Shown piece by piece: positions 36,693 through 47,957 of a stretch of 64,000 bases of DNA. The first letter of the stretch is position 1. Every line of letters begins with the position of its first letter. The translations under genes and the position numbers were made by a program. The notes beneath the pieces were generated by a model. The model did no database searches. It was not told the origin of the DNA and saw only the letters and a list, made by a program, of their open reading frames with translations. Origin of the DNA: Dactylis glomerata (lineage: Eukaryota; Streptophyta; Magnoliopsida; Poales; Poaceae); NCBI GenBank assembly GCA_007115705.1, contig QXEO01001135.1, positions 868,001 to 932,000 of the forward strand, read 5' to 3'.

Positions 36693-39600
36693 TGCTCATG
36701 GAAGAGGTTTAGTCAACGGATCTGCGACATTCAGATCCGTATGTACCTTGCTAATCTTCAGATCTGCATCTGCTATATAATCTCGAATTATATGGAAACG
36801 GCGGTTGATGTGCTTGGTCTTTGGATGATATCTTGGTTCCTTAGCCAGTGCTATGGCGCCAGTGTTGTCGCACAATATCTCCAGTGGGTCCAAGGCACTT
36901 GGAACCACACCAAGCTCAGTGATGAAGTTCCTGATCCAAACTCCTTCACTTGATGCTTCTGAAGCAGCCATGTATTCCGCTTCTGTTGTAGATCCCGCGA
37001 TCACGCTTTGCTTGCAGCTTCTCCAGCTCACAGCTCCACCATTCAAAATATATATGTATCCTGTCTGAGATTTAGAATCATCCGGGTCGGTGTCGAAGCT
37101 AGCGTCGACGTAACCTTTTACGACGAGCTCCTCATCACCTCCATAGACCAAGAACATTTCTTTAGTCCTATTTAAATACTTTAGGATGTTCTTTACGGCT
37201 GTCCAGTGTTCCACTCCTGGATCACTTTGGTATCTGCTCGTCAAACTAAGAGCATTGGACACATCCGGTCTAGTACACAGCATGGCATACATGATAGAAC
37301 CTATGGCCGAGGCATATGGCACTTTGCTCATAGTTTCTCTATCTTTTACCGTAGCTGGACACTGAGCCTTGCTCAATATCTTACCTGACAACATGGGCAA
37401 TGAACCTTTCTTTGCTTTATCCATTCTGAACCTTTTCAGAACTTTGTCTAGGTATGTACTTTAGCTTAAACCTATTAGGCATCTTGGTCTATCTCTATAG
37501 ATCTTAATGCCTAATATATAAGCAGCTTCTCCTAGGTCTTTCATTGAAAAACATTTATTAAAATAACTCTTCACATCGTTAAGCATACCGATGTCATTTC
37601 CAATAATCAATATGTCATCCACATATAGTACTAAAAATGTCACCGAGCTCCCACTCACTTTCTTGTAGACACAAGCTTCGTAGCAATTTGGAACAAATCC
37701 AAAACTTTTGATCACTTGATCAAAACGAAGGTTCCAACTCCGGGATGCTTTCTTCAGCCCATAAATGGAACGCTGAAGTTTGCACACCTTATCAGCATCC
37801 TTAGGATCGACAAAACCTTCGGGCTGCATCATATACAACTCTTCATCAATGTTGCCATTGAGGAACGCAGTCTTGACATCCATCTGCCAAATTTCATAAT
37901 CATGAAACGCAGCAATTGCTAATAAAATCCGAATGGACTTAAACATCGCTACGGGAGAGAAAGTCTCATCGTAGTCGACACCTTGAACTTGCCGAAAACC
38001 TTTTGCGACAAGCCGAGCTTTATAGACAGTAACATTACCATTCGCGTCCGTTTTCTTCTTGAAAATCCATTTGCACTCAACGGCCTTACGGTCGCTAGGA
38101 GGGTCCACCAAAGTCCATACTTGGTTTTCGCTCATGGATCCCAATTCGGATTTCATGGCTTCTAGCCATTTCCCAGAGTCTGGGCTCATCATTGCTTCCT
38201 CATAGTTTGCAGGTTCATTTTTGTCTAACAACATGACGGTTAAGACAGGGTTGCCGTACCATTCAGGAGTGGCACGCGACCTTGTCGACCTGCGAAGTTC
38301 AGTAGTGGCATCGTTCGAAGTTTCATGATCATCATCATTAGCTTCCTCTCTTGTTGGTGCAGGCGGTGCCAGAACAACTTCGGGTGCTGCGCTACTCTCC
38401 AACTCGAGAGAAGGTTTAATAACCTCGTCTAGCTCTACCTTCCTCCCACTCACTTCTTTCGAGAGAAACTCCTTCTCAAGAAAGGATTCATTCTTAGCAA
38501 CAAAGACTTTGCCTTCGGATCTGTGGTAGAAGGTATACCCAATCGTTTCCTTAGGGTATCCTATGAAGATGCATTTCTTCGCTTTGGGTTTGAGCTTGTC
38601 CGGCATCAACCTCTTGACGTAAGCTTCGCATCCCCAAACTTTAAGAAATGACAGCTTAGGTTTAGCACCAAACCATAGTTCATACGGTGTCATCTCAACG
38701 GATTTAGATGGTGCCCTATTTAAAGTGAATGCAGCGGTTTCTAATGCATAACCCCAAAATGATAACGGCAAATCTGTAAGAGACATCATTGATCGCACCA
38801 TATCTAATAGAGTTCGATTCCGGCGTTCAGACACACCATTGCGCTGTGGTGTTCCAGCTGGCGTGAGTTGCGAAACGATTCCGCTTGCTTTAAGATGTGT
38901 GAGAAAATCATAACTCAAATATTCACCTCCACGATCGGATCGCAGAAATTTAATTTTCCTATTACGATGGTTTTCCACTTTGTTCTGAAATTCTTTGAAC
39001 TTTTCAAATGTTTCAGATTTATGTTTCATTAAATAGACATACCCATATCTACTTAAGTCATCAGTAAAAGTGAGAAAATAGCGATATCCACCGCGCGTCG
39101 AAATACTCATTGGTCCACACACATCAGTATGTATGATTTCCAATAAGTCCGTTGCTCGCTCCATTATTCCGGAGAACGGGGTTTTGGTCATCTTGCCCAT
39201 GAGGCACGGCTCGCATGTGTCAAACGATTCAAAATCAAGAGACTCCAAAAGTCCATTAGAATGGAGTTTCTTCATGCGTTTTACGCCAATATGACCTAGA
39301 TGGCAGTGCCACAAATAAGTTGGATTATCACTATCTACTTTGCATCTTTTAGCCTCAATGTAATGGATGTGTGTTTCATTGCTTTCGAGATTCAGAAGAA
39401 ATAAACCATTCACGACAGGTGCATGACCATAAAAGATGTTATTCATATAAATAGAACAACCATTATTCTCTGACTTAAATGAATAACCGTCTTGCAATAA
39501 ACACGATCCAGATATAATGTTCATGCTCAACGCAGGCACATAATAACACTTATTAAGGTTTAAAACTAATCCCGAAGGTAAAACTAAGGAGAGCGTGCCG

Positions 39601-40619
39601 ACGGCCATCACGTCAACGTTTGATCCATTGCCGACGCGCATCATCACCTCATCCCTTGCTAGCCGCCGTCTATTTCGTAGCTCCTGTTTCGAGTTACAAA
39701 TATTAGCAACTGAACCAGTATCATATACCCAGGCACTACAACGAGCGCTAGTAAGGTAAACATCAATAACATGTATATCAAATATACCTTTAATGGTGCC
39801 AGCCTTCTTGTCCGCTAAGTACTTCGGACAGTTGCATTTCCAGTGACCCTTGTCCTTGCAATAGAAGCACTCAGTGTCTGGCTTAGGTCCAGACTTGAGC
39901 TTCTTCTCAGTAGGGGCAACGCGCTTGCCGCTGCCTTTCTTGAAGGATCTCTTTGCACCCTTAGCTTTCTTGAAGCTAGTGGTCTTGTTGACCATCAACA
40001 CATGATTATCTTTCTTGATATCCACCTCCGTAGCTTTCAGCTTAGCGAAGAGCTCAGTGATCGTATCAGTGGAACCAATTTGATTGTGAGTAACTACAAA
40101 GCCTTTGTAGCTAGGAGGGAGTGATTGTAGAACTCTGTCAATCTTGAGCTCTTCTGGAATCTTGCAGTCCAGTTGCTCAAGGCGTTGAGTGTAGCCCGAC
40201 ATCTTAATGGCGCGCTCACTAATGGAACTCCCTTCCTCCATCTTGCAGTTAAAGAACTTCTCAGAGATCGCATATCTCTCAGAACGGGCTTGCGTCTGAA
40301 ACATGGTTTTCAGTTCCTCAAGTATCTCAAAAGGCCCGCTGAACTCCTCAAAACGATTTTGAAGTTCCGGTTCCATAGCAAACAACATGGTACTCTTGAT
40401 CACGCCATAATCATCTTTGCGTGACTGATAAACAGCTTTTTCATCAGTCGGCGCTTCCTTAGCAGGGGGGTCACCTAGCGCTTGCTCAAGTACATAGGCT
40501 TTTTGTCCGCCAGCGAGAATGATTCTCAGATTGCGGAACCAGTTGGTGAAGTTAGACCCATTGTTTTTAAGCTTTTCTTTCTCAGCAAACACGTTGAAGT
40601 TGAAGTTGGACTTAGCCAT
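36693..40619 (-). pseudogene. Copia gag-pol polyprotein with one internal stop codon
   Basis: One frame runs from ATG 40619 to about 36693, roughly 1308 codons, broken only by a stop at 37461-37463. Gag is at residues 1-270, with a zinc knuckle at 251-264 (CFYCKDKGHWKCNC). The protease motif YDTGS starts at 299. Pre-integrase H/C residues lie at 438-472. The integrase triad is D499, D562, E598. RT has YVDDI at 999-1003. RNase H follows the stop (GYVDASFDTDP, then STTEAEYMAASEA, ending ADPLTKPLP). The Copia order protease-integrase-RT-RNase H is clear. The stop lies between RT and RNase H, so the other domains could still be made. Confidence 0.93.
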
Positions 40620-41834
40620 TTGATCTACAACATTGCAAGTACAATTTAGACTATGTTCACGATAACTAGTTCAACTTAATCAAATTACTAGATGAACTCC
40701 CACTAAATTCAACATCCCTCAAGTTGTTCAGTGAACACGATCCAAATTCACCACACCTAATCCGATCTTCACGAGAAGAGATGTGGTTTCAATGGTGGAC
40801 AACAAAGTGTCGATCATATCATTCATATGACTCATGTTTAACCTTTCGGTTCGTGTGTTCCGAGGCCATGTCTGTACATGCTAGGCTCGTCAAGTCAAAC
40901 CCAAGTATCTCCGCGTGTGCAAAAACTGGCTTGCACCCGTTGTATGTGAACGTAGAGTTTATAGCACCCGATCATCACGACATGTTTCAAAACGATGAAC
41001 TTTCGCAACGGCGCATACGAGGGGAGAACACAATTTTATCTTGATCTTTAAGTGAGGAATCATCTTATAATGCTACCGTCGCGATCAAAGCATAATAAGA
41101 TACATAAAAGGATAAACATCACATGCATATAATTTTATGTGACATGGTATAGCCAATCTCCGCGCAATGATCTCCATCTTGTGCGCGCCGGCATGATCTC
41201 CATCACTCCACCATGATTGCCTCCACCACGAATAGCAACTACAACTATTGCTAACTACTTAGCGATAAAGTAAAGCTATTACATGGCGTATAAGAAGTTG
41301 ACACGTAGGTCATACACAATTATAAAGACAACCATATGGCTCCTGCCGGTTGTGAACTCATCGACATGCAAGTCGTGAAATATTACAAAACATGATCATC
41401 GCATATATCTCAATTCATACACATCATATCTTGGGCCATACCATATCACAAAACACTCCCTGCAAAAACAAGTTAGACGCCTCTACTTTGTTGTTGCATG
41501 TTTTACGTGGCTTATGGGAGTAACAAGTTAAGAACGATTCTTACCTACAAAAAGCCACAACGGTGATATTATGGTTGCTAACATCCGTAGTAAATCTCAT
41601 GACTACTATAGTGAGAGGAACTGACATCCACCAGCCGCATGTGTGGAACCAGCCACACGTCAAGTGCGGAGCCAGTCTCGCGAACGAGGTCGCGTAAAGT
41701 TGGCCTGGACCGCTTCGATCTCACTATGCCGCGCCATAAGAAATACACAACAAAGATGTTTGCAACAGAAAACATCAACACCCGCAACAAGCATGTTGCG
41801 TTCTACTCGTGAAACACATCTACGCATAGATGTA

Positions 41835-41846
41835 GCTCTGATACCA
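41835..41846 (-). other. Primer-binding site
   Basis: The minus strand reads TGGTATCAGAGC, complementary to the initiator-Met tRNA 3' end, one base after the 5' LTR. Confidence 0.9.
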
Positions 41847-41847
41847 C

Positions 41848-43614
41848 TAAAGGGTTTCGCAGCATAGTAAATCAAAAAAATTCCTACGAATGCAAACAAG
41901 AAAGCCAAGATCTAATCTAGGAGATGTAGTCAACGAGAGAGGTAGATGAGATCTTCATACCCTTGAAGAAATCGCACAGCGGAAACGTTCAACAGAACGT
42001 GGATGATGTAGTCGTACTAGCCGTCTCCTCCTCGTGATCCGATCCAATCCAACGCCGCAAGTGGCGACGCCTCCGAGAGATGCACACGTACAGCGCACCA
42101 ACGACTCCACCTTCCCGGTCTAGCGAGATATGGTGGAGTGGTAGATGGGACCGATAGCACGACGGCATGGTGTCTATGGTGGAGAGTATGCGCTGACAGG
42201 GCTTCGCCTGTTTGCGTGGTGGAGAAAGAACGGAGAAAGAAGGCTTCAGAAACCGGACAGCGGCTCCGCGGGAATTAGGTCGTACCGAAAACAACGACGC
42301 AACAGTGCTTTTTATAGGCGGCTGAACTGGGCTAGGTCACCCTCGATCGGATCGGGGTCGCGTGCACGTCACGCCAGCCACGATCGACGATCGATCATGT
42401 GTCTCGTGCGCTGGAGCCGGATCGCTACTGCCTGGCTACTTGCCACGCCAGCCCAAGAGCATAAGGCCCAGCTGAGCCACTTAGCCACTTCCGGCCCAAT
42501 GGCGAAAACGGGCCCAGCCCGAGCGCACGCACGCAAGCGTGCCAGGCGAGCGCTGGCCGCTTCGAACAAGCGAGCCACGGACGCTCCCTGGCCGCTGCGC
42601 CTCTCCTTTGTTTGTTTTTTTTTCTTTTTTTATTTCTTCTAAAGAAAAACTGTTCAATATTTATTAATTCATATAATTAATAAATACTGATACTTTCCAC
42701 CTGGAACAATTCCGTAACTTTCCGAAATGCTTTCGCATATATCCCGATATTACCCTAGCGTTGATTTGCGTTAAGTGTGTGACCCTACGGGTTCGAGAAT
42801 GCGCGGACATGATCTCCATCAATAATCAATAGCGGGATCTGGAAATCCATATTGACTCCCACGCACTCAACGATGATCATATCGGATGAACCACGATGTC
42901 AGGATTCAATCAATCCCGTATTTGTATTCCCTTCGTCTCGCGATATTTTACTCGCCCAAGATTCGATCGTCGGTATCGGCATACCTAGTTCAATCTCGTT
43001 CACAGCAAGTACTTTACTCGTTCTGTAATCCGATATCACTTAGTGATTAACTCCTTAACCATGTGCTTGCAAGCGGTGTTGATATCGATTACCGAGTGGG
43101 CCCAAAGTATATCTCTCCGACTCGGGAGGGACAAATTCCATCTCGATACATACAACCCAACAAGTACTTTCCGATTACCTGAGAGACACCTTTATGATCA
43201 CCCTCTCATAGGATGACGTTTGATGACCTCAAAGCTCTCTTCCGGCACTAGGGAGTTGCATTATCTCATGGTCTAAGGAATACAATACTTGACATAGGAA
43301 AAAGCTTCGCAAAGATGAACACAATGACACGATCTAATTGCTGCGCTTTATTTGGGTCTGTCCATCACATCATTGTCCTAATGACATGATCTCATTATTA
43401 ATTGACAACTCATGTCTATGGTTAGGAAACCTTAACCATCATTAATCAATGAGCTAGTCCATAGAGGCGTACTAGGGACACGGTGTTGTTCATAAACCAC
43501 ACAAGTATTAAAGTTTCCGCTTAATACAATTCTAGCATGGAATATAAACATTATCATGAACAAGAATTATAATAATAACACCTTTATTATTGCCTCTAGG
43601 GCATAATTCCAACA
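41848..43614 (-). repeat. 5' LTR of the Copia element
   Basis: 1767 bp, TGTTGGAATTATG at 43614 to CCCTTTA at 41848. The terminal CA has become TA. A TATA box (CGCCTATAAAAAGC) lies at about 42306-42319. Confidence 0.9.
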
Positions 43615-43622
43615 CCCCTCAC

Positions 43623-44644
43623 ATGGCGGGATCCATCCCCCCTCGCCGGAATCGGTCTCGTCGGCACGGCCGGTGGTGTCAGGGCTGGGACTCTCCTCGA
43701 GCTCCTCCGAGGCTTCGTTCTCCTCCCTCCCTCCCCCCTCCTCCCCCGGGTGTCCCGGTGCAAGCTCGCCGGCCGGTGCAGGAGCGCCTGGCCTGGCAGC
43801 ACCCCAAGTTGTCGCGCAAGGCGGCGTGGCAACGCCGGAAGCGCGAGCAGCAGCTGAGGGCTCAGGCGGGACCTTCCCCCCCCCCCCCCCGCCTTCTCCT
43901 GAGATGCGAGGAGTCTGATTCAGATGTCTTGAGAAGGGGCACCCCAAGCGTGGGTGCTTGAACGAGAAAGTCTGCATCCGCTGCACCGAGGAAGGGCATG
44001 GCTCGGGAGGTTGCAAGCGCCCCCGTAACCCTGCGTCTGAAGACGAACTACGCCGGATTGCTCTCGCTGTTGTCGCGCAGCGTCAGGCTACTGCGGGGGG
44101 CCCTGGTGCGAACCACTCAGCCGCGGCGCGGCTGCAGGGCCTGGCATCTCGCACGCCTGCCCCTCAGCCTGCTGCCACACGCCTAGTGCCGTCCTCACCC
44201 CCGCCGGTGCCTCCGGCCCCGGAGCTGGCTCGCTGGCCTTCCACCTCTGCTGCCACATCGGGAGGCGGCTCTGGTTTGCCCCCACCGTGCATCATCCCGG
44301 GGAGTGAGGTCGTGAATGACCTAGAGCGCCATCTCAGATACACCCTGGTGGCGTACGTCGGCAGCTCAAGGCCACCGGTCTCCTGCCAAGAAGTGGCAGA
44401 GGCGCTGGTGAGACGCGCGCACATCCCCCGTGATGCATTCTCGGTTCACGTCTACCACCCGAAGGATTTTCTCGTGGTGTTCGCGTCCGCGGAGTTCAGG
44501 GATCGCGTGGCCGCCCTGCCGTCCTTACCGCATGGCCATTTCACGCTATTCTTCCGGCGTTGGTCGCAGCTGGCGCAGGTGCAGCGTGTCACGGCTCCAT
44601 CCAGGGTGCATCTCGTCATCGAAGGGATTCCTGCCCACACCTGG
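43623..44644 (+). pseudogene. LINE ORF1, N-terminal part
   Basis: ATG at 43623 opens an Arg/Pro-rich N-terminus. After a frameshift near the poly-C tract (about 43867-43880) the second frame carries KGHPKRGC and the zinc knuckle CIRCTEEGHGSGGC. A C-terminal RNA-binding-like region follows (NDLERHLRYTLVAYVG, then HVYHPKDFLVVFA). ORF1 proteins coat LINE RNA. The frame is cut at 44644 by an LTR insertion and resumes after 46329. Confidence 0.75.
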
Positions 44645-46329
44645 TGAAAGAGCATGTGCCCTCATGTGTGGTTTTGGTAATTAATGACAATCCCTATGGA
44701 CAAATGATTGCATTGACTTATATTTGTAGGACATGTTGCTACGTGGTTGACGTGGGAGCAGATTGTCCTTGTGCGTGGTGGATAACCAGCCCGTTGGGAA
44801 CCCCAAGAGGAAGGTATGATGAGTATAGCAGCTAGTTTTCCCTCAGTTTAAGAAACCAAGGTTTATCGATCAGGAGAGGAGAGACAAACGACTGAAGGTG
44901 ATGCGGAACCTGCACACACAAAACCAAGTACTTTGTTCCCAACTTGCGATGAGGTTGTCAATCTCACCGGTTTGCTTGAAACAAAGGTTATGAGCGTATC
45001 GAGTGGAAAACAATATAGTATGCGAGTAAAGTAAACAGTGCGAGTAAAGTAAATAGGTGATAGCAATATGATGTAAATAGGACCGGGGTCCACAGTTCAC
45101 TAGTGGTGTCTCTCCATAAGATAAAATAACACATGCTGGGTAAACAAATTACAGTTGGGCAATTGACAGAATAAAGATAAACGTGATATGTCAAGAAGAT
45201 CACTATGAGATTTACTCTGGGCATTACAACAAAATACATAGACCGCCATCCAACTGCATCTATGACTAATAATCCACTTGTGGTGAATCAATCCGAGAAC
45301 TCCACAAGTATTAAGTTGCGAACAACAGATAATTGCATTAAGCAAAGTGTGTAATGTAAACAAAGCATATGCCCTTGAGCATATGAATGTTGTTTTCTCC
45401 CTAGTAGCAACAGCACATCTACCACCTTAGAGGTTTCTGTCACTCCCCCAGGTGAAATAGAGGCATGAACCCACTATCGAGCATAAATACCCCCTCTTAG
45501 AGTCACTAGCAACTACTCAGCCAAGATAGCTACTAACAACGGAGAGCATGCAAGATCATAAACAACATAGAGATAACAAAAGATATAATTCAGTACAGCA
45601 ACTTAATCATAAACACCAATATTCATCGGATCCCAACAAACCAAACATGTAGAATTACATAACGGTTATCTCAATCATGTAAGGCAGCTCATGAGATCTA
45701 AACATGAAGCACATGGTGGAGAAGACAACCATCTAGCTACTGCTATGGACCCATAGTCCAAGGTAGACTACTCACTCATCGCTCCGGAGGCAAGCATGGC
45801 GATGAAGAAGACCTCCGGTGGCGATTCCCCTCTCCGGGAGGGTGCCGGGAAGAGCTTCTGGACCCTCCCGATCTTCGGGTCGACGGTGGCGGCGGATCGC
45901 GATGTGTTCTGGAAATCTGATCGGGTACTTAGGTTTTTTCCGTCGGGGGGTCTTTATAGGCGAAGGGGCGATGTCAGAGGAGGAGCCAGGCGCCCTCACG
46001 CGGGGCCCGCGCGGCCAGGGGCCTGGCCGCGCCACCCCTGCGTGTGGGGCCCTGGTGGCCCCCCTCCTACTCCTCTTCGGATCTCTGGAAGCTTCCGGGT
46101 AAAATAAGACTTCAGGAACTTGTTTCGTCCAATTCCGAAAATATTTCCTGTGTATCACTTCTGAAACACAAAAACAGCAGAAAATAGGAAACTGGCACTG
46201 TGGCAACTCGTTAATAGGTTAGTTCCGGAAAATGCATAAAAGTGCCACTAAGTGTAACGAAACAATAGGCAAATGGTGTAAAAACAAGCATGGAGCATCA
46301 AAAATTATAGATACGTTGGAGACGTATCA
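44645..46329 (-). mobile_element. LTR insertion in LINE ORF1 (composite solo LTR)
   Basis: From about 44775 to 46329 this is an LTR of the TGATACGTCTC family in minus orientation, with a TATA box (CCTATAAAGACC on the minus strand) near 45950. The first 125 bp or so (44645-44770, starting TGAAAGAGCATGTGCCC) is not part of the family ends seen at 7813 and 18169 and looks like the start of a different, plus-oriented LTR. The flanks CCTGG and CTGGG are not a perfect duplication, so this is not a simple solo LTR. Confidence 0.75.
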
Positions 46330-46333
46330 CTGG

Positions 46334-47921
46334 GTCCGCAGCCGATCCGCAGGCTTCTGGAGTTAGGCCTATTGGAATACAAGGTCTTGATTCACGTTTC
46401 GAGGGTGGAGTAGTTTGTCGCCATGGAAGGACCGGCGTGGGTGCGCAACTCACCGGTTAGCGATCAGAGTGGCATGCCCAGTCAGGGCAGCCTGGAGGAG
46501 GGCTACTGGACCTCCCGCAACCTTCCCTGGTCGGCTGGAGCAGCCGATCCACGTGGTCATCAACAAGGTTGCGGTGGCGGCGCGGGCGGTGGGCAAGGTA
46601 GCTCTGGCGGCGACGGTCGCAGGTCTGCTGCTTCCCCTCTAGCTCTACAACGGTCCGATTGGAGGCTGCCGCGAATCAACGGTCTGATCCATCGTCCTAT
46701 GACTGATCGGGTCAGGACAAAGGGGAGTTCTGGCTCCTATTACAGGCCACAACAGTCCTTGCAGGGTAGTGCGATAGCCTTAGGAGCTAGTGGGACACCC
46801 ACATCTCCTTTAGCTGTCCACGATCCCGAGGTGGAGGCGACCAGTTTGGAACGGTTAGCGACAAAGGGGGGCTGCAACAAGATGAGACCCACTGTGGTCG
46901 GTCAGCGACAAGGAAAAGGTGGGAGCGAGACAGCTTTAGGAACAGTGGGCGTGCCCGAGGCTTCTTTTGCTGTCTGCGATCCTGAGGTGGATGCACCGGC
47001 CTTGGAGAAGGGGAAAGAGATGGAAGGACCACTGCGGCTACAAGATAAAGTGCACTCAGAGACTACGGCAACCCCTACTGTCCTATGCGCACCTGTTCAA
47101 ATTCTGCGGCGGCAGTCCTTTGATCCCTAGGCAGGGCTGGTCGGCGAGTCCAATGGTGAGGGGGAAAAGGCGCCAAGCACATCTGCTGCTTCCCCAGTTG
47201 GGCTCCACAAGGAAGATCGATCTGATGCCGCTGGGGCCTCACCAACGGCCACTTCTGCTTCATGCAGCAACAGTACACCGGTTCGCCTAGTAAAACCAGT
47301 GGTCATGTACAAGGGTGAGGCCTACTGCTAGGTCTCCCTCTCTGATGGAGTAGACGAGCTTCCAGCTAGACAAGCAAGATCCTCTAATGAGCTGTGTGAG
47401 GCGACAAGCTGCCAGCTTCAGGACGAACCACACTCACCTCTGCAATCGTTTGCTAGACATAACCACGACCTGCAGCTGATACCCACGATTCACACCCCGG
47501 ACAATGGAGATTTAAAGGAAGCTGAGAAGCAAGCCATGGTGAGGATGAAAAACTTCTGTGCCCGTATCCTGAAGACCCTAGCCCCTCCTCTCTTGCGGGA
47601 AGTAGAATCTGCATCCATGCTACGTGCGGCCGCTGAACCTTTCACTCCATGCCGCGGCTTAAGGTTCACCGCCACTTCAACTCTTGTTAGCAGAGCGCCA
47701 AAGAAGACCACTGCTGCTGAAGCGGCTCTGCTCAAGGCCCTAGGAGTATCGCCGGACAACCTGGCAGCTGACGATGAGGCGATCAAAGATCTGAAGCAGT
47801 TGTTCGACTCCCCTCTTCGGGACAGATAGATACATGTCCTGGCGGCCATTTTTGGCAAGACGGTGCTGGCACGGGATGAGATTCTGCGGACGGGATCGGT
47901 GGAGATCAGCGTCTCTGCTTG
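46334..47921 (+). pseudogene. LINE ORF1, C-terminal part
   Basis: The frame reads LLELGLLEYKVLIHVSRVE, which fits the end of the ORF1 RNA-binding region. A long, low-complexity Gly/Ser/Gln stretch follows, then a conserved tail: KKTTAAEAALLKALGVSP, DEAIKDLKQLFDSPL, HVLAAIFG. Stops at 46411, 47128, about 47329 and 47827 interrupt one frame with no frameshift. ORF2 begins about 36 bp downstream. Confidence 0.7.
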
Positions 47922-47957
47922 AGCAGGGTTGCTGACGGTGCACTCTCGCATCTTTCC

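Larger units (their letters stand above)
34835..43614 (-). mobile_element. Angela/BARE-lineage Copia retrotransposon, nearly intact
   Basis: LTRs at 43614-41848 (5') and 36607-34835 (3') flank one long gag-pol frame. There is a perfect 5-bp duplication CCCCT (34830-34834 and 43615-43619). The primer site (41846-41835) and the purine tract before 36607 are both present. The LTR starts TGTTGGAATTATGCCC, as in Angela/BARE-1/WIS elements. It inserted into the LINE 5' UTR, a few bases before the ORF1 ATG. The two LTRs differ at only scattered positions, so it is fairly young. The exact family is not certain. Confidence 0.92.
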
